A stretch of DNA of 10,345 nt from Oscillospiraceae bacterium UBA4632 (GTDB lineage: Bacteria > Bacillota > Clostridia > Oscillospirales > Oscillospiraceae), in NCBI GenBank assembly GCA_002405995.1, contig DHMW01000082.1, positions 1 to 10,345 of the forward strand. Reading direction: 5' to 3'. The notes under the pieces are model-generated. The model was not told where the DNA came from and ran no database searches. It worked only from the letters and a program-made list of their open reading frames with translations. The translations under genes and the position numbers were made by a program. Position 1 is the stretch's first letter. The number at the start of each line of letters is the position of its first letter. Positions 4,418 to 10,345 of the stretch are shown one piece after another.

Positions 4418-5749
4418 TTACCGCAGGCGGGCGCGCAGCTCCTCGCCCATGTCCTCGTAGCCGGGCTTGCCCAGCAGGGCGAACATATTCTTCTTGTACG
4501 CTTCCACGCCGGGCTGGTCGAAGGGGTTCACGCCAAGCAGGTATCCGCTCAGGCCGCAGGCGTACTCAAAGAAATAGATGAGCTGGCCGAGCGTGCGGGC
4601 GTTGTTCTGCCCGGCGTTTACGATGATATTGGGCACGCCGCCCTCCACATGGGCGAGAAGGGTCCCGTCCATCGCCTGGCGGTTGATGAAGTCCATGGTC
4701 TTGCCCGCAAGGAAATTCAGCCCGTCGCCGTTCGACGCATCGTAAGGGACGACGGCCTGGCCGTCGCTCGCGGCAAAGCGGACGACCGTTTCCATCAGGA
4801 TGCGCTCGCCCTGCTGGATGTACTGGCCCATGGAGTGCAGGTCGGCGGTAAAATCGACGCTGGCGGGGAAAAGGCCCTTTTCCTCCTTGCCCTCGCTTTC
4901 GCCGTAGAGCTGCTTCCACCATTCCGCCATAAAGCGGAACGCGGGCTCGAAGCACGCCAGCAGCTCGATCTTCTTGCCGCTGCGGTACAGCTCATGACGG
5001 ATGGCGGCATACTGCCACGCCGGGTTTTCAAAGCCGCTCTGCGCGCAGAGCGCCATCATCTCCTGCGCGCCGCCCATGAGCGCGGAAAGATCCACGCCCG
5101 CAACGGCGATGGGGAGCAGACCCACGGCGGTCAGCACGCTGTAGCGCCCGCCGACGTTATCGGGAACGACGAATTCCTCGTACCCCTCCTGATCGGCAAG
5201 GGACTTGAGCGCGCCGCGATGCGCGTCGGTCGTGGCGTAGATGCGCTTCGCCGCCTCCTCCCTGCCGTACTTCCGCTCCAGCTTTTCGCGGAAGAAGCGG
5301 AAGGCAACGGCGGGTTCGGTGGTCGTGCCGGACTTGGAGATGACGTTGACGGAAAAATCGTCCTCGCCGATGAGCTCCATCACCTCGTTGAGCGCATCGG
5401 ACGAGAGGCCGTTGCCGATGAAGTAGATATTCGGGGTGGATTTTTTCTTCAGATTGTAGTTGGGCGAGCAGAGGCACTCGATCACGCCGCGCGCGCCCAG
5501 ATAGCTGCCGCCGATGCCGATGACGACGAGCGCGCCGGAATCGCTCTGGATCTTCTTCGCCGCGGCAAGGATGCGCGCGTACTCATTCTGATCATAGTCG
5601 CGCGGGAGCGTGACCCAGCCAAGGAAGTCGCTGCCCCTTCCGCCGCCGTTTTGCAGCCAGTCCGCCGCGCGCTGAAGGCGCGGCAGAAGCGCGGCCTGAT
5701 ACGGCAGCGTCAGGAAGGACGCAGCATGGGAAACATCGATAGACAACAT
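4418..5749 (-). CDS. pgi: Glucose-6-phosphate isomerase
   Basis: This cytoplasmic enzyme interconverts glucose-6-phosphate and fructose-6-phosphate in glycolysis and gluconeogenesis. The 443-residue protein is the compact Firmicutes form (E. coli has about 550). Its motifs run in order: VVIGIGGSYLGAR (75-87, sugar-phosphate site), VISKSGTTTEPA (136-147), VPDNVGGRYSVLTAVGLLP (195-213, family signature 1), YGESEGK (282-288, with the catalytic glutamate), DLHSMGQYIQ (303-312, H305 aligned with the ring-opening histidine) and GVNPFDQPGVEAYKK (406-420, signature 2, K419 aligned with the active-site lysine). The start at 5749 has AGGAGGG (5757-5763) 7 bases upstream. I find no clear terminator between its stop and the P-loop gene 135 bases on, so some readthrough is possible. 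It is divergent from the CsoR-type gene, whose regulatory region it shares. Confidence 0.97.
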   Translation of the reverse strand: MLSIDVSHAASFLTLPYQAALLPRLQRAADWLQNGGGRGSDFLGWVTLPRDYDQNEYARILAAAKKIQSDSGALVVIGIGGSYLGARGVIECLCSPNYNLKKKSTPNIYFIGNGLSSDALNEVMELIGEDDFSVNVISKSGTTTEPAVAFRFFREKLERKYGREEAAKRIYATTDAHRGALKSLADQEGYEEFVVPDNVGGRYSVLTAVGLLPIAVAGVDLSALMGGAQEMMALCAQSGFENPAWQYAAIRHELYRSGKKIELLACFEPAFRFMAEWWKQLYGESEGKEEKGLFPASVDFTADLHSMGQYIQQGERILMETVVRFAASDGQAVVPYDASNGDGLNFLAGKTMDFINRQAMDGTLLAHVEGGVPNIIVNAGQNNARTLGQLIYFFEYACGLSGYLLGVNPFDQPGVEAYKKNMFALLGKPGYEDMGEELRARLR

Positions 5750-5790
5750 GATAAAACCCTCCTAACCTTACAGGTGAACGATGATTCTGC

Positions 5791-5819
5791 ATTGTAGCAC
5801 AACGCGCGGCAAAGGACAA
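5791..5819 (-). promoter_or_regulatory. Promoter of pgi
   Basis: On the minus strand, TTGTCC (5819-5814), 17 bp and TACAAT (5796-5791) form the pair. The -35 overlaps the left arm of the CAAGCGAAA inverted repeat (5817-5825). Confidence 0.7.
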
Positions 5820-5863
5820 GCGAAAAGCGGGCGCAGGCGGCAGGAAAGTTTGCCTTTCGCTTG
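5817..5863. promoter_or_regulatory. 9-bp inverted repeat touching both divergent -35 elements; candidate operator
   Basis: CAAGCGAAA (5817-5825) and TTTCGCTTG (5855-5863) are perfect inverted copies 29 bases apart. The left arm overlaps the pgi -35 and the right arm overlaps the -35 of the CsoR-type gene. A third partial copy, GCGAAAG, lies at 5871-5877. Its use as an operator is inference. It does not look like the published G-tract CsoR operators. Confidence 0.35.
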
Positions 5864-5889
5864 CGCCGCAGCGAAAGATGTGGTATCGT
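5861..5889 (+). promoter_or_regulatory. Promoter of the CsoR-type repressor gene
   Basis: TTGCGC (5861-5866), 17 bp and TATCGT (5884-5889) form the pair, with the start codon 31 bases downstream. The -10 is moderate. Confidence 0.5.
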
Positions 5890-5920
5890 AGCGGAAAAGA
5901 AAGCAGGGAGGGCGAAGCAG

Positions 5921-6226
5921 ATGGCGGAGCATACGCACGGACACGGGGAGCACGGGCACACGCACTCCCACGAGCACACGCGCGCGGTGGTGAACCGCCT
6001 TTCCCGCGCGATCGGGCACCTGGAGGCGGTGCGGCGCATGGCGGAGGAGGGGCGCGACTGCTCGGAGCTGCTGGTGCAGCTGGCGGCGGTGCGCTCGGCG
6101 CTGAATGCAACGAGCCGCATCATCCTCAAGGACCACATCGAGCACTGCATCGTGGACGCCGTGGAGCGCGGCGACCAGGAAACGCTGGAGGCGCTGAACC
6201 GGGCCATTGACCGGATGATGGAATGA
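5921..6226 (+). CDS. CsoR/RcnR-family metal-sensing repressor with His-rich N-terminus
   Basis: CsoR-family proteins are all-helical DNA-binding repressors that release DNA when they bind Cu(I), Ni/Co or other thiol-reactive signals. The 101-residue protein has the core RAVVNRLSRAIGHLEAVRRM (21-40), the DCSELLVQLAAVRSAL stretch (46-61) and DHIEHCI (71-77). C47, H72 and C76 keep the exact spacing of the Cu(I) ligands C36, H61 and C65 in M. tuberculosis CsoR, which favours copper over the RcnR ligand set. The N-terminus is unusual, with eight histidines between residues 4 and 19 (HTHGHGEHGHTHSHEH), suggesting an extra metal-binding tail. I chose ATG 5921 (GGGAGG at 5906-5911). The alternative TTG at 5861 is the -35. 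No copA, copZ or other metal gene is in the window, so the target is unknown. It is convergent with the next gene, leaving 12 bases between the stops. Confidence 0.9.
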   Translation: MAEHTHGHGEHGHTHSHEHTRAVVNRLSRAIGHLEAVRRMAEEGRDCSELLVQLAAVRSALNATSRIILKDHIEHCIVDAVERGDQETLEALNRAIDRMME

Positions 6227-6238
6227 GGGCGCAGGCGG

Positions 6239-7330
6239 TCAGGCAAAGTAGAGCACCAGCAGATCGACGACCGCGCCGTAGCTCTGCGTGCCGAGCGTAT
6301 CGCCGTAGGACTTGATCATCCTGTCGTTGAGCGACTGGGTGACGGTGGCCGTAAGGCCCTTGTACTGCGCCCAGTAGGCGCTGTTGGCGCGCAGGTCGGA
6401 AACAACGCAGGCGGGGAGCCCATCGCGGATCGCCTGCCACGCCTCGGGGTCGGCGCGGTAGAGGGCGTTGGATAAATGGATATAGCCGAGCATCCAGCCG
6501 GCGTAATTGTAGTTGGCGTCGCCGCAGCGCGTGCAGGCGAGGATGGCGAGAAAGTTGCACTGCTGCTCGGACGCGATGCCGCGCTGGTGCGCCAGCTCAT
6601 GCGCGCAGGTCGAGGCCAGCAGCATCGCGGGGGAATCCATATTCACGTTCGACTCGCCCGTGAACGGGAAGTAAAAACCCGTGAAATTCATCGCGCTCAT
6701 AAGCTTCGAGAAAAGGATGCCCTTGGGCTTCTGGTCCGGCATGTCGAGAAAGGGGAACTCCTCGTACAGGCAGTCGTACACCGTGGGGGCGTAATCTAAA
6801 ATTTCCTGCCGGCCGGCGGCGAAAAGACCGTTTTCATCGCGGGCAACGTGCGCGGACGCCTCGCGCAGGCCGTCTGCAAAGTACTGCGTGACGCGCACGA
6901 GCTCGTCATAGGCGACCGGCTCGGGCGTGAGGCCGCTTCTGTCGCAGAAGTCGTCCGCACAGTAGTTCGCGCCCCAGAGGAGCGAGAACGCGGCGTAAAC
7001 CGTGAGAAACAGGTCGAGCGCAAAAAGCGCGCAGCGGTACGCGGCGCGCCCTTTTTTGCGCGACTTTACGAGGTAGCGTACCATGCGCGCGAGCAGCAGG
7101 ACCGCCACAGCCGCCGCAAGCACATACAGAAGCTCCGCGGCCGAAAACGGCAGCGCCGCGCACGCGCGGCCGAGGAACTGCTCGAACGGCAGGGTGATAC
7201 CGTAAACAAGATGATTCATCGCCGCGCGGTCATCGCGCAGCAGGAAAAAAAGCGCAAGGACTGCGCCGCAGGCAAGGAGCCAGCGGTGCAGTCCTCTGTT
7301 TTCGCGATAGAAGGATAGAAAGCGTTTCAT
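6239..7330 (-). CDS. DUF3810-type membrane protein with HExxH zincin motif
   Basis: This is a predicted membrane-bound metallopeptidase of unknown substrate. The 363-residue protein has three hydrophobic segments in its first third (about residues 16-32, 64-86 and 100-120), followed by a large soluble domain, probably outside the membrane. That domain contains HELAHQRGIASE (244-255): H244 and H248 would bind zinc, E245 would be the catalytic base and E255 a likely third ligand. Further conserved-looking parts are FTGFYFPFTGESNVN (216-230) just upstream and NYNYAGWMLGYIHLSNAL after it. The match to DUF3810 is from memory of its HExxHxxG pattern and topology. I chose ATG 7330, which starts MKRFLSFYRE one base after the stop of the upstream gene (TGATATG). 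The ribosome site there is weak (AGAGAA), consistent with translational coupling. A longer in-frame start at 7384 is possible but would overlap. No terminator is seen before csoR. Confidence 0.82.
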   Translation of the reverse strand: MKRFLSFYRENRGLHRWLLACGAVLALFFLLRDDRAAMNHLVYGITLPFEQFLGRACAALPFSAAELLYVLAAAVAVLLLARMVRYLVKSRKKGRAAYRCALFALDLFLTVYAAFSLLWGANYCADDFCDRSGLTPEPVAYDELVRVTQYFADGLREASAHVARDENGLFAAGRQEILDYAPTVYDCLYEEFPFLDMPDQKPKGILFSKLMSAMNFTGFYFPFTGESNVNMDSPAMLLASTCAHELAHQRGIASEQQCNFLAILACTRCGDANYNYAGWMLGYIHLSNALYRADPEAWQAIRDGLPACVVSDLRANSAYWAQYKGLTATVTQSLNDRMIKSYGDTLGTQSYGAVVDLLVLYFA

Positions 7331-7331
7331 A

Positions 7332-8528
7332 TCATTCTCTGGGCGGTTCGGCTTCCGCCGCGGCGGGAGAGGCAAACATTGCATCGTCCGTCACGCCCTT
7401 TCGGGCAAGGCTGCGGCCGGTAAGCCAGCTGACCGCCGAGCTGATGCAGGCAAACACCGGCACGCCGAGGAACATGCCGAGCACCCCGCCGAAGCCGCCG
7501 CCGACCACGATGGCCACGATGACCCAGAAGCTTGAAATGCCGGTGGATTTGCCGAGGATCTTTGGCCCCAGGATGTTGCCGTCGAACTGCTGGAGGGCGA
7601 TGATGAAAATGACGAAGTACAGGCACTGCTTCGGACTGACGAGCAGGATGAGGAAGGCGCTCGGCACCGCGCCGAGGAAGGGGCCGAACACGGGGATGAT
7701 GTTCGTCACGCCCACGAATACCGAGATGATGGGCGTATAGGGGAAGTTCAGGATGGAGCAGCAGAGGAAGCAGAGGATGCCGATGATGAGCGAATCGAGC
7801 AGCTTGCCGCGCACAAAGCCGCTGAAGATGCGGTCCACTTCAGCCGCAGCGCGCAGCGTGCGGCGGTAGGGCTGCTCGGGCAGGGCGGCATAGAGCAGCT
7901 TTTTCGTCTGCGCGGCGAAGCTTTCCTTCCGCGCGAGCAGATAGACCGAGACCATCATGCCGATGAGCAGGTTCTTGAGGAACACCACAACGCTCCAGAT
8001 GCCGCCCGTCACCGCCACGATGGCGACCTGCGCCTGCGGGATCACGGTGTCGGTGATCCATTTGACGAGATTGGCATAGTAGCTGTTGAGCGCGGCGAGC
8101 ACCTGCTCGGAAAAGACAGGCTCGTTCTCCATCAGCGCCGTGACCCAGTCGTAAACGGTGCGGTAGTAGCTCTCGAAGTTGGAGGCGAGGAGCTTCACGC
8201 TGTCAACCAGCTCGGGGATGAGGATGCTGAACATGAGATACAGCAGCGCCAGCACGAAAAGCCAGGTCAGCAGGATGCTCAGGCCCCGCAGGAGCGAGGG
8301 CTTCGCCGTTTTCAGCCCTCTTTTGAGCAGGCGGTCGAAAAAGTCCACGATCGGGGCAAGGAGGTAGGCGAATGCCAGCCCGTAGATCACGGGCGAGAGC
8401 ACCTCCATGAGCTTGTCAAAAAAGTCCAGCAGGACGCGGCTCTGGAAAAAGGTGTCGTAAAACATCAGGATGACGCAGGCGGAGAACACCAGCGTTATGC
8501 CGAGACGCAGGTAGGTTTTTTGCTTCAT
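7332..8528 (-). CDS. AI-2E family (YtvI/PerM-like) membrane transporter
   Basis: This is a polytopic membrane protein of the AI-2E/UPF0118 family. Characterised members export the signal AI-2 or act as ion/proton antiporters, and YtvI homologues in spore formers have no firm substrate. The 398-residue protein shows the family layout: hydrophobic segments near residues 7-24 and 44-63, a third near 83-105, a long soluble insert (about 106-165), another pair at 168-198, and a C-terminal membrane block. That block carries NIIPVFGPFLGAVPS (276-290), QQFDGNILGPKILGKSTG (313-330) and GVLGMFLGVPVFA (348-360), which are the diagnostic motifs. The tail (about 371-398) is hydrophilic and acidic. The start at 8528 has GGGAGG (8536-8541) 7 bases upstream. 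It is the first gene of a two-gene unit with the zincin. The exact substrate is open. Confidence 0.92.
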   Translation of the reverse strand: MKQKTYLRLGITLVFSACVILMFYDTFFQSRVLLDFFDKLMEVLSPVIYGLAFAYLLAPIVDFFDRLLKRGLKTAKPSLLRGLSILLTWLFVLALLYLMFSILIPELVDSVKLLASNFESYYRTVYDWVTALMENEPVFSEQVLAALNSYYANLVKWITDTVIPQAQVAIVAVTGGIWSVVVFLKNLLIGMMVSVYLLARKESFAAQTKKLLYAALPEQPYRRTLRAAAEVDRIFSGFVRGKLLDSLIIGILCFLCCSILNFPYTPIISVFVGVTNIIPVFGPFLGAVPSAFLILLVSPKQCLYFVIFIIALQQFDGNILGPKILGKSTGISSFWVIVAIVVGGGFGGVLGMFLGVPVFACISSAVSWLTGRSLARKGVTDDAMFASPAAAEAEPPRE

Positions 8529-8578
8529 GAAGGATCCTCCCGGTTCTGTCCGCAGTCTGTTAAAGGTGTGCTAAATCA

Positions 8579-8607
8579 AGCTTACTATTTTTTTCCGGGA
8601 ATTGCAA
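8579..8607 (-). promoter_or_regulatory. Promoter of the transporter/zincin unit
   Basis: On the minus strand, TTGCAA (8607-8602), 17 bp and TAAGCT (8584-8579) form the pair. The -10 is weaker than that of the opposite promoter, and the -35 hexamer is physically the same as that promoter's. Confidence 0.55.
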
Positions 8608-8630
8608 CCGCCCATTTCTTATGTTATGAT
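8602..8630 (+). promoter_or_regulatory. Promoter of the lipid kinase gene
   Basis: TTGCAA (8602-8607), 17 bp and TATGAT (8625-8630) form a strong pair. Transcription would start near 8637, giving a leader of about 65 bases. Confidence 0.75.
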
Positions 8631-8703
8631 AATCTTAACAGCCGGAGCGGCGGCAGCGCCGGAACGGCAGACCCATGAGGGGCAAACCACAGGGAGGTTC
8701 TTT

Positions 8704-9597
8704 ATGGACAAAAAGCTGCTTTTCATCGTCAACCCGCGCGCGGGCAAGACCAAATCCCCCGCGCCTCTGTTCGAGGCGGTGTCGGTATTCTCCGAGGCGG
8801 GGTATCTCGTCTCCGTGCGGCAGACGCGCGCGCGCGGCGACGCCACGATGCTTGCCGAAACGCTGGGCGAGGAATATGACCTTGTCGTCTGCCACGGCGG
8901 CGACGGCACGCTGAACGAGACCGTCAACGGCGTGATGCGCATCCCGCGCGAAAAGCGCCCGCAGGTGAGCTATCTGCCCGGCGGCAGCACGAACGATTTT
9001 GCCGCAAGCCTGAACATCCCCTCCGACCCCGCCGAGGCGGCGCGCGCGGCGATGCGCATGCAGCCGCGCCGGCTGGACGTCGGCGTGTTCGGCGAACGGA
9101 ATTTCGTCTATGTCGCGTCCTTCGGCGCATTCACGCGCACGACCTACACCGTGCCGCAGGACATCAAAAACGTATTCGGGCACCTTGCCTACCTGCTCGA
9201 GGGCGTGAAGGATATCGACACGCTGTGCCCCTACCGGATGCGCATCACCGCCGACGGCGAGGTGTTCGACGGGGAGTATCTTTTCGGCGCGGTGAGCAAT
9301 TCGACGTCCATCGCGGGGCTGATGAAGCTCTCGAGCGAGGAGGTGCTGTTCAACGACGGGCTGTTTGAGCTGATGCTCGTGCCCGTGCCGCGCACGCCCG
9401 CCGCGATGCAGGCGCTCATCCGCGCGCTGATCAATCAGGATTATCAGAACTCCGAGGGGCTGATCTTCCGCCACGTGCGCCGCGTCACCGCCGAGACGGC
9501 GGAGGATATCTCCTGGACGCTGGACGGCGAATACGACCCCGGCGCGCCGCTGGTCGATATCCGCATCGAGGAGGGCGGCATCACGATGCTGCTGTAA
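8704..9597 (+). CDS. Diacylglycerol kinase / YegS-type lipid kinase
   Basis: This is a soluble ATP-dependent lipid kinase of the DAGK catalytic family. Members phosphorylate diacylglycerol (DgkB, which recycles lipid from lipoteichoic acid synthesis) or related lipids (YegS). The 297-residue protein has FIVNPRAG (7-14), the nucleotide loop CHGGDGTLNE (63-72, with D67 and the GGDGT core), PGGSTNDFA (92-100) and RRLDVG (122-127). It also has VLFNDGLFEL (214-223) and LDGE (273-276, E276 aligned with the catalytic glutamate of DgkB). The length is normal. I chose ATG 8704 because AGGGAGG (8691-8697) lies 6 bases upstream. The longer TTG reading at 8602 begins in the promoter. The exact substrate is not decidable here. 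A weak bulged stem (9614-9622/9631-9638) lies after the stop, but no good terminator. Confidence 0.92.
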   Translation: MDKKLLFIVNPRAGKTKSPAPLFEAVSVFSEAGYLVSVRQTRARGDATMLAETLGEEYDLVVCHGGDGTLNETVNGVMRIPREKRPQVSYLPGGSTNDFAASLNIPSDPAEAARAAMRMQPRRLDVGVFGERNFVYVASFGAFTRTTYTVPQDIKNVFGHLAYLLEGVKDIDTLCPYRMRITADGEVFDGEYLFGAVSNSTSIAGLMKLSSEEVLFNDGLFELMLVPVPRTPAAMQALIRALINQDYQNSEGLIFRHVRRVTAETAEDISWTLDGEYDPGAPLVDIRIEEGGITMLL

Positions 9598-9637
9598 AGC
9601 GTCCTCTTTGGATAGTATCTGTCTTTATTAACAGTAC

Positions 9638-9673
9638 TTGCACTTTTTCTGATGTCTGCTATGATGATAGCAG
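9638..9673 (+). promoter_or_regulatory. Promoter of the flavin reductase gene with a palindrome on its -10
   Basis: TTGCAC (9638-9643), 16 bp and TATGAT (9660-9665) form the pair, with an extended TGC before the -10. A 7-bp perfect inverted repeat, CTGCTAT-GATG-ATAGCAG (9656-9673), covers the -10 and the likely start point. It could be a repressor site or form a small hairpin at the 5' end of the RNA. The leader is about 50 bases. Confidence 0.6.
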
Positions 9674-9719
9674 GATGACAGTGCGAAGTCGATCCAGAAC
9701 ATAAACGGAGGTCGTTATC

Positions 9720-10292
9720 ATGAAAAAAGAACTGGGTATCCGTCCCTATCTGTTCCCGATGCCGGTGCTGATGATCGCCACCTACGGCGACGGAGATACC
9801 GTCGATGTGATGAACATGGCGTGGGGCGGCATCTGCGCGGAGAATATGGTGTCTCTGAACATCGACGAGGATCACAAGACCTCGGAAAACATCAAAAAGC
9901 GCAGCGCGTTCACGCTGAGCATCGCCGACATTCCCCATATTGAAGCCGCCGACTTCTTCGGCATCGCCAGCGGAAACAAGATGGCGGACAAGTTCGAGCG
10001 CAGCGGGCTGACGGCCGTGAAAAGCGAAAAGGTAGACGCGCCCATCGTGCAGGAGTTCCCGCTGACGCTGGAGTGCAAGGTTGTCGAGGACAGGATGGAG
10101 GTCTACGGCCATCACGTCATCGGTGAGATCGTGGGCGTGCTGGCAGACGAGTCCGTGCTGGACGAAAAGGGCAGGGTGGACGCCGCGAAGCTGAACGCTT
10201 TTGTTTTTGACCAGTTCCGCAGCGGCTACTATGCCATCGGCGAAAAGGTCGGCCAGGCGTGGCACACCGGCGCGCCGCTGATGAAAAAATAA
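9720..10292 (+). CDS. Flavin reductase-like / flavoredoxin family FMN protein
   Basis: The protein belongs to the flavin reductase-like FMN-binding split-barrel family, which includes flavoredoxins of anaerobes that carry electrons or reduce flavin. The 190-residue product shows the family pattern: an N-terminal YLFPMPVLMIATYG (10-23), NMAWGGICAEN (32-42), a cofactor-contact stretch HKTSENIKKR (52-61), SGNKMADKFERSG (84-96) with its charged run, IVGVLADESVLD (137-148) and the C-terminal GYYAIGEKVGQAW (169-181). It is close to the usual length, with no signal peptide. CGGAGG (9706-9711) lies 8 bases before ATG 9720. It appears monocistronic, with its own promoter and a terminator that starts inside its last codons. 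Its electron partner is not in the window. Confidence 0.9.
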   Translation: MKKELGIRPYLFPMPVLMIATYGDGDTVDVMNMAWGGICAENMVSLNIDEDHKTSENIKKRSAFTLSIADIPHIEAADFFGIASGNKMADKFERSGLTAVKSEKVDAPIVQEFPLTLECKVVEDRMEVYGHHVIGEIVGVLADESVLDEKGRVDAAKLNAFVFDQFRSGYYAIGEKVGQAWHTGAPLMKK

Positions 10293-10323
10293 GAGACACG
10301 CAAAAGCGTGTCTCTTATTTTTT
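10288..10323 (+). terminator. Intrinsic terminator overlapping the flavin reductase stop codon
   Basis: A perfect 14-bp stem (10288-10301/10306-10319, loop AAAA) is followed by T to 10323. The TAA stop (10290-10292) is within the left arm. The T-run abuts the 3' CCA of the tRNA on the other strand. Confidence 0.93.
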
Positions 10324-10345
10324 GGTGGACCTGAAGGGATTCGAA
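10323..10345 (-). tRNA. 3' end of a tRNA gene (rest outside window), isotype undetermined
   Basis: Read on the minus strand, the last 23 bases are T-loop TTCGAAT, T-stem 3' half CCCTT, acceptor 3' half CAGGTCC, discriminator A and an encoded CCA. This is exactly the order and length of a tRNA 3' end. The 5' acceptor half should therefore read GGACCTG just outside the window. The anticodon is not visible, so the amino acid cannot be assigned. Confidence 0.8.

Noticed and set aside
4649..5797. 382-codon plus-strand open frame opposite pgi
   Set aside because: pgi on the minus strand has every family motif. The frame is a GC-rich shadow.
6227..6238. Terminator between the convergent csoR-type and zincin genes
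   Set aside because: Only 12 bases separate the stops, and I found no stem with a T-run there or nearby on either strand.
8635..9474. 279-codon minus-strand open frame opposite the lipid kinase
   Set aside because: It is antisense to a gene with complete DAGK motifs, and its composition is unlike the real proteins here.

Overview
This window looks like ordinary chromosomal DNA from an endospore-forming, G+C-rich member of the Clostridia, perhaps an Oscillospiraceae-like gut bacterium. The evidence is a germination protease gene (gpr), Shine-Dalgarno sites of the AGGAGG type, a preference for G or C at third codon positions, and the rpsT/gpr head-to-head pair known from Firmicutes. The species cannot be named from the sequence. 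I see no phage, transposase, CRISPR array, defence or secretion system, and no clearly new multi-gene system. The unusual features are small: a partial duplication around the end of aspS, a recurring TTGCAA promoter element, and one divergent promoter pair that shares a -35 hexamer.

Layout from left to right. Positions 1-186 hold the 3' end of aspS (+). Positions 187-545 are non-coding: a hairpin-rich 133-bp segment flanked by two perfect 90-bp copies of the aspS tail, then terminator hairpins. rpsT (-, 546-809) starts with TTG and is divergent from gpr (+, 998-1882). A 245-bp gap with a strong hairpin leads to a short formate/nitrite-family channel (+, 2128-2739). Next come an exonuclease III/AP endonuclease gene (+, 2823-3587) and an ATGA-overlapping two-helix membrane protein (3584-3802). 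A bidirectional terminator (3821-3851) separates these from two minus-strand genes: a small P-loop ATPase (3872-4282) and, upstream of it, glucose-6-phosphate isomerase (4418-5749).

pgi is divergent from a CsoR-type metal-sensing repressor with a histidine-rich N-terminus (+, 5921-6226). A minus-strand two-gene unit follows: an AI-2E/YtvI-family membrane protein (7332-8528) and a DUF3810-type membrane zincin (6239-7330), which starts one base after the first gene's stop. A divergent promoter pair (8579-8630) separates this unit from a diacylglycerol/YegS-type lipid kinase gene (+, 8704-9597). The window ends with a flavoredoxin-like flavin reductase (+, 9720-10292), its terminator, and the 3' end of a tRNA gene on the minus strand.

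The genes do not form one pathway. They cover housekeeping (translation, DNA repair, glycolysis), sporulation, envelope or lipid functions, metal sensing and redox. Two pairs appear translationally coupled (xth with the small membrane protein, and the AI-2E protein with the zincin). The rest appear to be single-gene units with their own sigma-A-like promoters.
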